NCBI GenBank assembly: GCA_963783045.1
Contig: CAWAMD010000001.1
Span: 248,001 to 312,000 of the forward strand
Length of the DNA stretch: 64,000 bases
DNA from: CAWAMD01 sp963783045
GTDB lineage: Bacteria > Actinomycetota > Nitriliruptoria > Nitriliruptorales > Nitriliruptoraceae
Direction of reading: 5' to 3'
This document shows, in pieces, positions 55,756 through 64,000 of this stretch (positions are counted from its first letter, which is position 1; each line of letters opens with the position of its first letter). The notes under the pieces are model-generated. The model saw nothing but the letters and a program-made list of their open reading frames with translations. It ran no database searches and was not told the DNA's origin. Both the position numbers and the translations under genes were made by a program.

Positions 55756-56984
55756 TGGACGGGGATCACCCGACCGCCGATCTCGGTCTTCGGCGGCTCA
55801 CCGAGCAGGTCGTCGTCCCCACGCTGGTCCTGCTGGCCATCGTGGGCGCTGCGGCCCTGTGGCGGGACCGGCTCCCGACCCCGATGGCGGTGCACTGGAA
55901 CGGCAGCGGCATCGCCGACGCGTCCGGTGGCGTCTGGATCAACACCGGGCTGCTGGCCGTGGTCTGGGCGGCGCTGTGGGGCGGCGCTGCCATCTCGCTG
56001 CGCCACGAGCGGCTCCCCCGGCGGGTGGCGCGAGCCCTGGTGAGCGTCCTGTGGGGCGCCGGTGGGGCGCTCGGCACGGTGTGGGTCCTCGCCGTGCGCG
56101 CGAACCTCGACGTCAGCACCTGGGAGCGTGCGGCCGACCTCGGCGGGACGACCCTGCTCCTGCTCCCCGGAGTCGGGGCCGTGCTGGCGGGTCTCGGGTG
56201 GATGGTCAGTCGTGACCGCCGGCCACGTCGGGTGCCCGAGCCCGACGACGAGCTCTCCATCGAGGACGAGGTTCCCACCGACGGGATCTCCATCACCGAC
56301 GAGACGTCCACCACCGATGAGATTGCCGCCACCGACGAGGTGTCCGCCGCCGTCCCATTCGAGCACGGACGGGTCGAGGAGCCAGTCGCCACGGCGTCTC
56401 TCGAAGCCGACGACGAGGACCCCGCGAACGCCCGGGAACCGGCCGCCGACGCGGAGCCGGCGGCCATCGACGTGGAGCCGTCGGCTGCCGAGGAGCCGAC
56501 GGACGAGGTCGGGGTGCGCCCCTGGATCGGCGACGCCGTGAACCCGGCCGGCGGCGCCATCGCGATCATGCTCCTGCTGCCGGTCCCCGTGGTCTGGCCG
56601 GTCCTGCTGCCCGTGTCCCTCCGCCTGATCGTGTCGGCCGTGGCCGGCCTCGGCGCCGTGGCGGTCGTGTGGCTCACGTGGAGTCACTGCACCATCGACG
56701 GCCGACGGATCCGTGCGGGGCTCGGTCCCGTGCCGTGGCCCGGGATCGACTGCTACCTCTCGGAGCTGACCGCAGTGACCGTCGTCGACGAGGCACCGAA
56801 CCGCTGGCACGGGTGGGGGCTGCGCACCGTCGACGGCACCCGCCGGCTCGTCGTGCGCCCGGGGACGGCGCTCCGGCTCGAGCGCCGAAGCGGCGAGCAC
56901 ATCGTCGTGAGCGTCGACCACGCCGACGAGGCGGCCGCGGTCGTGGACGACCGGCTGTCGGAGCGCCGCTCACCGGTGGTCTGA
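55755..56984 (+). CDS. DUF1648-type integral membrane protein
   Basis: A 409-residue protein starting at the ATG at 55755, overlapping the recR stop by one base (a GTG at 55752 is possible). The N-terminal DUF1648 signature LPTPMAVHWNGSGIADASGG lies between membrane helices (VVVPTLVLLAIVGAAALW; GLLAVVWAALWGGAAISL). An acidic, repetitive cytosolic linker (about residues 165-265, rich in Thr-Asp-Glu) separates it from two more helices near residues 275-315. A C-terminal PH-like sensor region follows (DGTRRLVVRPGTALRLERRS). Function unknown; DUF1648 proteins are often paired with regulators of stress or lantibiotic immunity. Confidence 0.8.
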   Translation: MDGDHPTADLGLRRLTEQVVVPTLVLLAIVGAAALWRDRLPTPMAVHWNGSGIADASGGVWINTGLLAVVWAALWGGAAISLRHERLPRRVARALVSVLWGAGGALGTVWVLAVRANLDVSTWERAADLGGTTLLLLPGVGAVLAGLGWMVSRDRRPRRVPEPDDELSIEDEVPTDGISITDETSTTDEIAATDEVSAAVPFEHGRVEEPVATASLEADDEDPANAREPAADAEPAAIDVEPSAAEEPTDEVGVRPWIGDAVNPAGGAIAIMLLLPVPVVWPVLLPVSLRLIVSAVAGLGAVAVVWLTWSHCTIDGRRIRAGLGPVPWPGIDCYLSELTAVTVVDEAPNRWHGWGLRTVDGTRRLVVRPGTALRLERRSGEHIVVSVDHADEAAAVVDDRLSERRSPVV

Positions 56985-57144
56985 GCCCACCGCGGCCCGC
57001 CGCCGCGGCCCGCCGCCGCGGCCCCACGAACGGCCGCCCGGCCGCGCAGAACCACGGCCCGCCCACCGCGGGACCAACGGCACTCGCCGTGGGCCTCCGC
57101 GACGGCGACGATCGAGTTCGAAAGCCGTCCCGGGGAGGGACTCG

Positions 57145-58922
<1,778 letters not shown>

Positions 58923-58926
<4 letters not shown>

Positions 58927-59984
58927 GCGCCCCACTCGCCCCGACGGGCACACCCGACAACGGTCCGGGGCCGGTCGCCGCGCTCCCGGGTCATGGCGAT
59001 CACGTCCCGCTTCCCGACCGCGACCATGCGCTCGAGCTGCTGCGCGGGATGCTGCGGATCCGCCGGTTCGAGGAGGCCTGCGCCGAGCTGTACTCGGCCA
59101 CGAAGATCCGCGGCTTCCTCCACCTCTACATCGGCGAGGAGGCGATCGCGGCCGGCGCCGTGCCGCTGCTGCGTCCCGAGGACGCCGTCGTCGGGACCTA
59201 CCGCGAGCACGGCCACGCCCTCGCCCGCGGGATCCCGATGCAGCGGATCATGGCGGAGATGTACGGGCGGGCCGCCGGCGTGAGCGGCGGCCGTGGCGGC
59301 TCGATGCACCTGTTCGACGCCGACGCCCGCTTCTACGGCGGCAACGCGATCGTGGCCGGCGGCCTGCCGCTCGGTGTGGGACTGGCGCTGGCCGACGCGA
59401 TGCAGGACCGCGCGGTCGTCACGGCGGTGTTCTTCGGCGAGGGGGCGGTCGACGAGGGCGAGTTCCACGAGGCGATGAACCTCGCGGCCCTGTGGCACCT
59501 GCCCGTCGTCTTCTGCTGCGAGAACAACCGTTACTCGATGGGGATGGCCTTCGAGCAGGCGGAGGCCCAGACGAACCTCGCCCTGAAGGCGACGGCGGCG
59601 TACGCCGTGCCGGCCTGGACCGTCGACGGCAACGACGTGCTCGCCGTCGAGCGGGCCATGCGTGCCGCGGTGGACGCCACCCGTGCCGGCGGGGGTCCGC
59701 ACTTCCTGGAGTTCCAGACCTACCGCCACCGGGCCCACTCGATGTACGACCCGGACCTGTACCGCCCCAAGGCGGAGGTCGAGGCGTGGAAGGGGCGTGA
59801 CCCGATCATCCGGTTCGACGCCCGGCTGCGTGCGGCGGGTCTGCTCGACGACACGGTCCGCGGGGCGCTGGACGCCGAGGTCGAGGACGAGCTCGCCGCC
59901 GCCATCGCCTTCGCCGAGGCCGCCGAGCCGGAGCCCGTCGCGACCCTCACCCGCTTCGTGTACAGCGATCGGGGCGCGTCATGA
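58923..59984 (+). CDS. Thiamine-diphosphate-dependent dehydrogenase E1 alpha subunit
   Basis: A 353-residue E1 alpha of the pyruvate/acetoin/branched-chain family, starting at the GTG at 58923. GFLHLYIGEEAIAAGAVPLL, GTYREHGHALARGI, SGGRGGSMHLFD and FYGGNAIVAGGLPLGVGLAL are family blocks. The ThDP-magnesium motif is FGEGAVDEGEFHEAMNLAAL followed by PVVFCCENNRYSMG. Next comes the YRHRAHSMYDPDLYRPKAEV phosphorylation-loop segment. Substrate type (pyruvate, acetoin or another 2-oxoacid) cannot be read from sequence. It overlaps the beta gene by ATGA. Confidence 0.93.
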
Positions 59985-61000
59985 GCACGACCGAGCACAC
60001 CGTCGCCGACACCCGCACCGTCACCATCCGTCAGGCGCTGAAGGAGTCGCTGCAGGAGGCCCTGCGTCGCGACCCGCGGGTGTTCCTGATGGGTGAGGAC
60101 GTGGGTGCCTACGGCGGCTGCTTCGCGGTCACCACCGGCCTGCTGGACGAGTTCGGACCGGAGCGGGTCCGCGACACGCCGCTGAGCGAGTCCGGGTTCG
60201 TCGGCGCCGCCATCGGCGCGGCACTCGGCGGGCTGCGCCCGATCGTCGAGATCATGACCTGCAACTTCAGCCTGCTCGCGCTCGACCAGATCGTGAACAA
60301 CGCCGCGACGCTGCTGCACATGTCGGGAGGGCAGTGCAACGTCCCCCTGGTGATCCGGACCACGGCCGGGGCGGGTCGGCAGCTCGCCGCCCAGCACGCC
60401 CACAGCTTCGAGCCGATCTTCGCCCACGTCCCCGGCATCCGGGTCGTCACCGTGGGCTGCGCCGAGGACGCCCGCGGGATGCTCTGGACGGCGCTCGAGG
60501 ACCCCGACCCGGTCGTGATCGTCGAGTATCCCTCGATCATGGCCCGCGAGGAGCCGCTCGCCGCCGACGCCGGCGCGGTCGACATCGACAGCGCCCGTGT
60601 CCGGCGTGCGGGATCGGACTGCACGCTGCTCACCTTCGGCGGGATGCTCCCGCGGGTGCTGGAAGCCGCCGACCAGGTGGCGGACGCCGGCATCGACGTC
60701 GAGGTCGTCGACCTGCGCACGTTGCGGCCGCTGGACGACGCGACCATCGTCGCCTCCGTCACGCGGACCCACCGGGCGATGGTCGTCGAGGAGCCGTGGC
60801 GCACCCTCGGCATCGGTGCGGAGATCTCCGCGCGGCTCATGGAGCAGGCCTTCACGGTGCTGGACGCGCCGGTGGCGCGGCTGGCGACCGCCGAGGTGCC
60901 TCTGCCCTACGCGCAGCAGCTCGAGGAGGCCGCCGTCCCGCAGGTCGCCGACATCGTGGCCGGGATCAAGCGGCTCGTCGGGGTGGCCGACGATGGGTGA
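59981..61000 (+). CDS. 2-oxoacid dehydrogenase E1 beta subunit
   Basis: A 339-residue transketolase-like subunit. Family blocks are FLMGEDVGAYGGCFAVTTGL, RVRDTPLSESGFVGAAIGAA, RPIVEIMTCNFSLLALDQIV, NVPLVIRTTAGAGRQLAAQH and VVDLRTLRPLDDATIVASVT. It forms the alpha2-beta2 E1 with the preceding gene; the glutamate in GEDVG contacts ThDP. The gene overlaps the next by eight bases. Confidence 0.94.
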   Translation: MSTTEHTVADTRTVTIRQALKESLQEALRRDPRVFLMGEDVGAYGGCFAVTTGLLDEFGPERVRDTPLSESGFVGAAIGAALGGLRPIVEIMTCNFSLLALDQIVNNAATLLHMSGGQCNVPLVIRTTAGAGRQLAAQHAHSFEPIFAHVPGIRVVTVGCAEDARGMLWTALEDPDPVVIVEYPSIMAREEPLAADAGAVDIDSARVRRAGSDCTLLTFGGMLPRVLEAADQVADAGIDVEVVDLRTLRPLDDATIVASVTRTHRAMVVEEPWRTLGIGAEISARLMEQAFTVLDAPVARLATAEVPLPYAQQLEEAAVPQVADIVAGIKRLVGVADDG

Positions 61001-62360
61001 CTTCTGCATGCCGTCCCTGGGCGCCGAGATGGACACCGGCCGGCTCGTCGAGTGGTACGTCACCGCGGGCCAGGAGGTCCACCGCGGTGACGTCGTGGCG
61101 GTCGTCGAGACGGACAAGGCCAACATCGAGGTCGAGGTCTTCGAGGACGGCGTGGTCGAGGAGCTGCTCGTCGCGCCCGGCACCCGGGTCCCGGTCGGTG
61201 AGCCGCTCGCCCGCATCGGGGCCGCCACGGCGGACCGACAGTCGACACGGGCGGCAGCACCGACACCGCGCCCGCCCCCGCCCCCACCCCCGGCCCCGGC
61301 CCCCGCGTCCCCGACGCCGTCGTCGCCCGCTCCGGTACCGGCGCGCGAGCCCGTGGCCGTCGCCACGGCCGGGCCCACGCCACGGCCGGCCGCCGTCCCC
61401 ACCAGCTATGCGCGCTCGCCGCTGGTCCGTCACCTCGCTCAGCAGCGCGGCATCGACCTGCGCACCGTGCCCGGCAGCGGGGCCGGCGGCGAGATCACCC
61501 GGGGCGACGTCCGCGCCGCTGCCACGGGGGCGCCGGCCCGTCCCGTCCCGGTCGTCGGCGCCGTCGCCACCCAGGTCGCGGCCATTCCGGTCACGCCGCC
61601 GGGCGCAGCCCTCCGGCACGCCCCGCCCGGTCGCGTCGGCACGTCACCCCCCGCGGCCGACACCGGAACCGGTGCGCCGCCGGACACGGAGGACCGGGCG
61701 GTCACGATGCGCGCGGCCATCGCCCGGGCCATGGCCGCCTCGAAGCGCGAGATCCCGCACTACTACCTCGGGACGCCGGTCGACCTCCATGCGGCGATGG
61801 CCTGGCTCGCCGACCACAACGCCGACCGTGCACCCCGCGACCGGCTGATCCCCGCCGCTCTGCTCTGCAAGGCGACCGCGCTGGCGGCCGCCGAGTTCGG
61901 CGACCTGAACGGCTTCTGGCAGCAGGGCCACCATGTGCCGGCCGACCATGTCCATCTCGGCGTCGCGGTGGCGCTGCGCGGCGGCGGCCTCGTCGCGCCC
62001 GCCATCCACGACGCCGACCGGCGCACCCTCGACGAGCTCATGGCCGACCTGCGCGACCTCGTGAAGCGGGCACGGGCCGGCGGGCTGACCGGCTCGGAGA
62101 TGACCGACCCGACGATCACCGTCACCAACCTCGGTGACCAGGGCGTCGCCACCGTCTTCCCCGTCATCGTCCCGCCGCAGGTGGCCATCGTCGGGTTCGG
62201 GCGGGTCGTCGACCACCCGGTCGCCGTCGACGGCATGCTCGCCGTCCACCCTGTCGTCCACGCCACCGTGGCCGCCGACCACCGCGTGAGCGACGGCCAC
62301 CGCGGTGGCCTGTTCCTCGCGGCCATCGACCGGCTGCTCCAGACACCGGAGGATCTATGA
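60993..62360 (+). CDS. 2-oxoacid dehydrogenase E2 (dihydrolipoyl acyltransferase)
   Basis: A 455-residue three-domain protein starting at the ATG at 60993. Residues 1-75 are a single lipoyl domain with the lipoylation Lys in VVETDKANIEVEVFEDG. A Pro/Ala hinge follows. Residues about 135-175 are the E1/E3-binding domain (YARSPLVRHLAQQRGIDLRT). Residues about 235-455 are the catalytic domain with the active-site block DHRVSDGHRGGLFLAAIDRL. It normally hands the acyl group from lipoate to CoA. No E3 gene lies beside it, and the next genes encode an ACP and its activating enzyme, so an ACP acceptor is conceivable (inference). Confidence 0.93.
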   Translation: MGDFCMPSLGAEMDTGRLVEWYVTAGQEVHRGDVVAVVETDKANIEVEVFEDGVVEELLVAPGTRVPVGEPLARIGAATADRQSTRAAAPTPRPPPPPPPAPAPASPTPSSPAPVPAREPVAVATAGPTPRPAAVPTSYARSPLVRHLAQQRGIDLRTVPGSGAGGEITRGDVRAAATGAPARPVPVVGAVATQVAAIPVTPPGAALRHAPPGRVGTSPPAADTGTGAPPDTEDRAVTMRAAIARAMAASKREIPHYYLGTPVDLHAAMAWLADHNADRAPRDRLIPAALLCKATALAAAEFGDLNGFWQQGHHVPADHVHLGVAVALRGGGLVAPAIHDADRRTLDELMADLRDLVKRARAGGLTGSEMTDPTITVTNLGDQGVATVFPVIVPPQVAIVGFGRVVDHPVAVDGMLAVHPVVHATVAADHRVSDGHRGGLFLAAIDRLLQTPEDL

Positions 62361-62611
62361 ACACGTCCCTGCGCGACACCGTCATCGCGGCGCTGACCGC
62401 CGTGGCGCCGGAGGCCGACGCCTCGGACCTGGACCCCACGGCCCAGCTCACCGAGGAGCTCGACCTCGACTCCATGGACTTCCTCAACGTCGTGACGGAG
62501 CTGTCCGAACGCCTCGGGGTCGACATCCCCGAACGCGACTACCCGCGGCTGTCCACGCTCGAGGGCGCGGTGGCCTACCTCGAGCAGGCGGGTGCCGGAG
62601 TCACGACGTGA
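62357..62611 (+). CDS. Discrete acyl carrier protein
   Basis: An 84-residue acidic four-helix protein overlapping the E2 gene by ATGA. The phosphopantetheine attachment motif is LDLDSMDFLNVV with Ser39; primary-metabolism ACPs have DSL/DSLD, so the DSM is a departure. The end (IPERDYPRLSTLEGAVAYLE) matches helices III-IV of small ACPs. It is not near any fatty-acid synthase gene; its operon partners are the E1/E2 genes and the transferase, so it is probably dedicated to this system. Confidence 0.9.
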   Translation: MNTSLRDTVIAALTAVAPEADASDLDPTAQLTEELDLDSMDFLNVVTELSERLGVDIPERDYPRLSTLEGAVAYLEQAGAGVTT

Positions 62612-63289
62612 CGGTCGCCCCCCGCTCGCGCGCGGGCGCGCTGCACCGGCCGGCCGAGGTGACCCTCGAGATCGTGGCGATCCCCGACGGCTGCCGCGAC
62701 GAGGACCTCGCGCTGCTCGACGCCGACGAGCGACGGGCCGCCGACCGGCTCCGGGCCGAGCCCGCCCGCTGGCGGTCGGTTGCGACCCGCGCCGCCATGC
62801 ACCGCGTCGTCGGCCGCGTCCGGGGCGTCCCACCCGACCGCGTCGTGATCCGCCGCGGTCGCTACGGACAGCCGGTGACCGACGGGTGCTACCTGTCGGC
62901 GGCGCACTCGGGGAAGGTCGGCCTCGTCGCGCTCTGCCGCGACGTGCCGGTCGGGGTGGACGTTCGAGGACGTCGCCGGCCACGGGCACGAGCCGTCCGC
63001 CCGGATGCTCGCACGGCTCGCCCCGGCCGAGCGCGCCGTGCTCGACCGGCTCGACGGCGACGAACGCCGCACCGCGTTCCTGCGCCTGTGGACCGCCAAG
63101 GAGGCCGTGCTCAAGGCCATCGGGTGCGGCCTGACCGTCCCGCTGGACGCGGTGGTGGTGGACCTCGACCCCCTGCGGGTCCACGCCACCGGCATCGACA
63201 CCCGCCGCTGGTCGGTCCAGGCGGTCGACCCGTCACCCGACGCGGTCGCCACGGTGGCGGCGGCGTCCCGCCGGCTCACGCTGCTCTGA
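62608..63289 (+). pseudogene. Sfp/AcpT-type 4'-phosphopantetheinyl transferase, one frameshift
   Basis: Starts at the GTG at 62608 (GTGA overlap with the ACP gene). It reads LLDADERRAADRLRAEPARW and then CYLSAAHSGKVGLVALCRDV followed by PVGVDV. One added base near 62962 then shifts the frame to FEDVAGHGHEPSARMLARLA, FLRLWTAKEAVLKAIGCGL and VSPDAVATV-like ending. The K-E-A-V-x-K motif in W-T-A-K-E-A-V-L-K-A and the G-V-D-V metal motif are the family signatures. Repaired length is about 226 residues. It would convert the upstream apo-ACP to holo-ACP. The rest of the operon is intact, so I suspect a sequencing indel. Confidence 0.8.
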
Positions 63290-63309
63290 CCGGCCGGCGA
63301 GCGAGCAGC

Positions 63310-63675
63310 TCAAGGGGTGCGCAGCGCCGCCGCGACGAACAGCACGACCGCCGCGGCGATGGCGACCCACACCCCGCTCGTCAGCGCCCCGTCCGGGCCG
63401 AGCGCCAGCCAGCACAGCACCGTCACGCCCGCAGCGGCCCCCGCGCCGGCGTGGACACGGCCACGGACGCCGGCGAGACCGGCCAGGGCGGAGGCGGCCG
63501 CCACGGCGATGAGCAGCAGCGCGAGCGTCGGCGCCGCAGTGCCCGCGCCGGTCGCCGGACCGAGGTCGAGGGCGACCCGCCCGTCGGCCGTCCAGGGCAG
63601 GAACGCCGCGAGGACCAGCACGAGGCCGCCGAGCACGGCGAGGACCTGCGCGACGCGCGTGGAGGGGCTGCTCAT
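63310..63675 (-). CDS. Small membrane protein
   Basis: A 121-residue protein with four hydrophobic helices (VAQVLAVLGGLVLVLAAFLP; APTLALLLIAVAAASALAGL; GAAAGVTVLCWLALGP; WVAIAAAVVLFVAAALRTP) joined by short loops. Convergent with the phosphopantetheinyl transferase gene. No family recognised; likely an inner-membrane protein. Confidence 0.72.
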   Translation of the reverse strand: MSSPSTRVAQVLAVLGGLVLVLAAFLPWTADGRVALDLGPATGAGTAAPTLALLLIAVAAASALAGLAGVRGRVHAGAGAAAGVTVLCWLALGPDGALTSGVWVAIAAAVVLFVAAALRTP

Positions 63676-64000
63676 GCGATGAGCCTACGCGGAGCGCGCC
63701 GCCACGCCCGCCGGCACGCTCGCCGCGCTCGCCGCGCTCGCCGCGCCCCGCTCGCCCCGCCACGCCGGCGCGCCGCGCCACGTTCTGGGTAGAAATCGTC
63801 CGGGGGGTCCGGAGGAAATCGACCCAGGTTGGCGTGCCCGCCGCGCGGCGCCGCGTTCTGGGTAGAAATCGTCCGGGGGGTCCGGAGGAAATCGACCCAG
63901 GTTGGCGTGCCGAGGTTGGGGTGCCCGGTCCGGGGCGCCCCTGACCACCCGCGCGGCCAACCACCCCGGAGCGCCGGGCGCAAGCCGCTTCCCCGTCCGA
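63676..64000. other. Gene-free right end of the window
   Basis: No supported gene. It contains a CTCGCCGCG-like low-complexity tract (63711-63760) and the duplicated 58-base repeat listed separately. Confidence 0.5.
63781..63911. repeat. Two direct copies of a 58-base intergenic repeat with dyad symmetry
   Basis: Identical 58-base units (63781-63838 and 63854-63911) begin CGTTCTGGGTAGAAATCGTC and end CCCAGGTTGGCGTGCC, 73 bases apart. Inside each, TGGGTAGAAATCGTCCGG faces CCGGAGGAAATCGACCCA, which pairs at 14 of 18 positions. It is probably a genome-wide REP-like element (inference). Confidence 0.7.

Overview
The window is high-GC DNA from an actinobacterium. Pointers are a WhiB-like protein, the order tRNA-Ser, SRP RNA, dnaX, recR, frequent GTG starts and ATGA/GTGA gene overlaps. 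Several long secreted proteins end in cell-wall-binding repeats type 2 (CWB2) or S-layer-homology (SLH) domains. That mixture suggests the Nitriliruptoria/Euzebya/Egibacter side of the phylum; this placement is inference.

Left arm (1-10.4 kb) is accessory. It holds a decayed IS21-type transposase end, a CWB2-anchored propeller protein, and a run of small regulatory genes: WhiB-like, XRE plus ImmA-type protease, a MerR-like DNA-binding protein and a second XRE repressor. These are followed by a secreted beta-helix protein and a lipoprotein. Several of the small genes share a short promoter motif (TTAG[G/C]CGAA), and the XRE-ImmA promoter has two 17-bp palindromes. The arm ends at the 3' half of a tRNA-Ser(CGA), which looks like an integration scar. 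A second partial copy 1.08 kb further on brackets an XRE-nucleotidyltransferase/HEPN toxin-antitoxin pair.

Middle (10.4-51.2 kb) alternates metabolism with very large surface proteins. Metabolic genes are an alpha/beta hydrolase, an AMP-dependent acyl ligase, an MFS exporter with a divergent ArsR-rhodanese regulator, and a beta-oxidation pair (thiolase and FadB-like) facing a MerR regulator. Signalling genes are a cyclase-ATPase-TPR protein, a LuxR-type response regulator and a cyclic-nucleotide-binding protein coupled to a metallo-beta-lactamase-fold hydrolase. Surface genes are a CWB2 protein (13.1-15.1 kb), a lectin-like/VWD/SLH protein (17.6-20.6 kb), a 6.6-kb pentapeptide-type repeat protein with a gingipain-like peptidase domain (26.1-32.8 kb), and an 11-kb subtilase/regulatory-like/cadherin-like/SLH protein (40.3-51.2 kb).

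Right arm (51.3-63.7 kb) is core: a MobA-like nucleotidyltransferase, a universal stress protein, tRNA-Ser(GGA), SRP RNA, dnaX, recR and a DUF1648 membrane protein. Then comes a tightly overlapping six-gene operon: acetyl-CoA-synthetase-like ligase, E1 alpha, E1 beta and E2 of a 2-oxoacid dehydrogenase, a discrete acyl carrier protein and a phosphopantetheinyl transferase. It reads as a system for putting an acyl group on a dedicated ACP, and is the best candidate here for uncharacterised biochemistry.

A caution applies throughout: more than twenty apparent single-base frame breaks occur, mostly in the big surface genes. At two of them neighbouring near-identical repeats show that a base has been added. 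Many may be assembly errors, so 'pseudogene' below means the reading frame is broken in this sequence, not that the gene is known to be dead.
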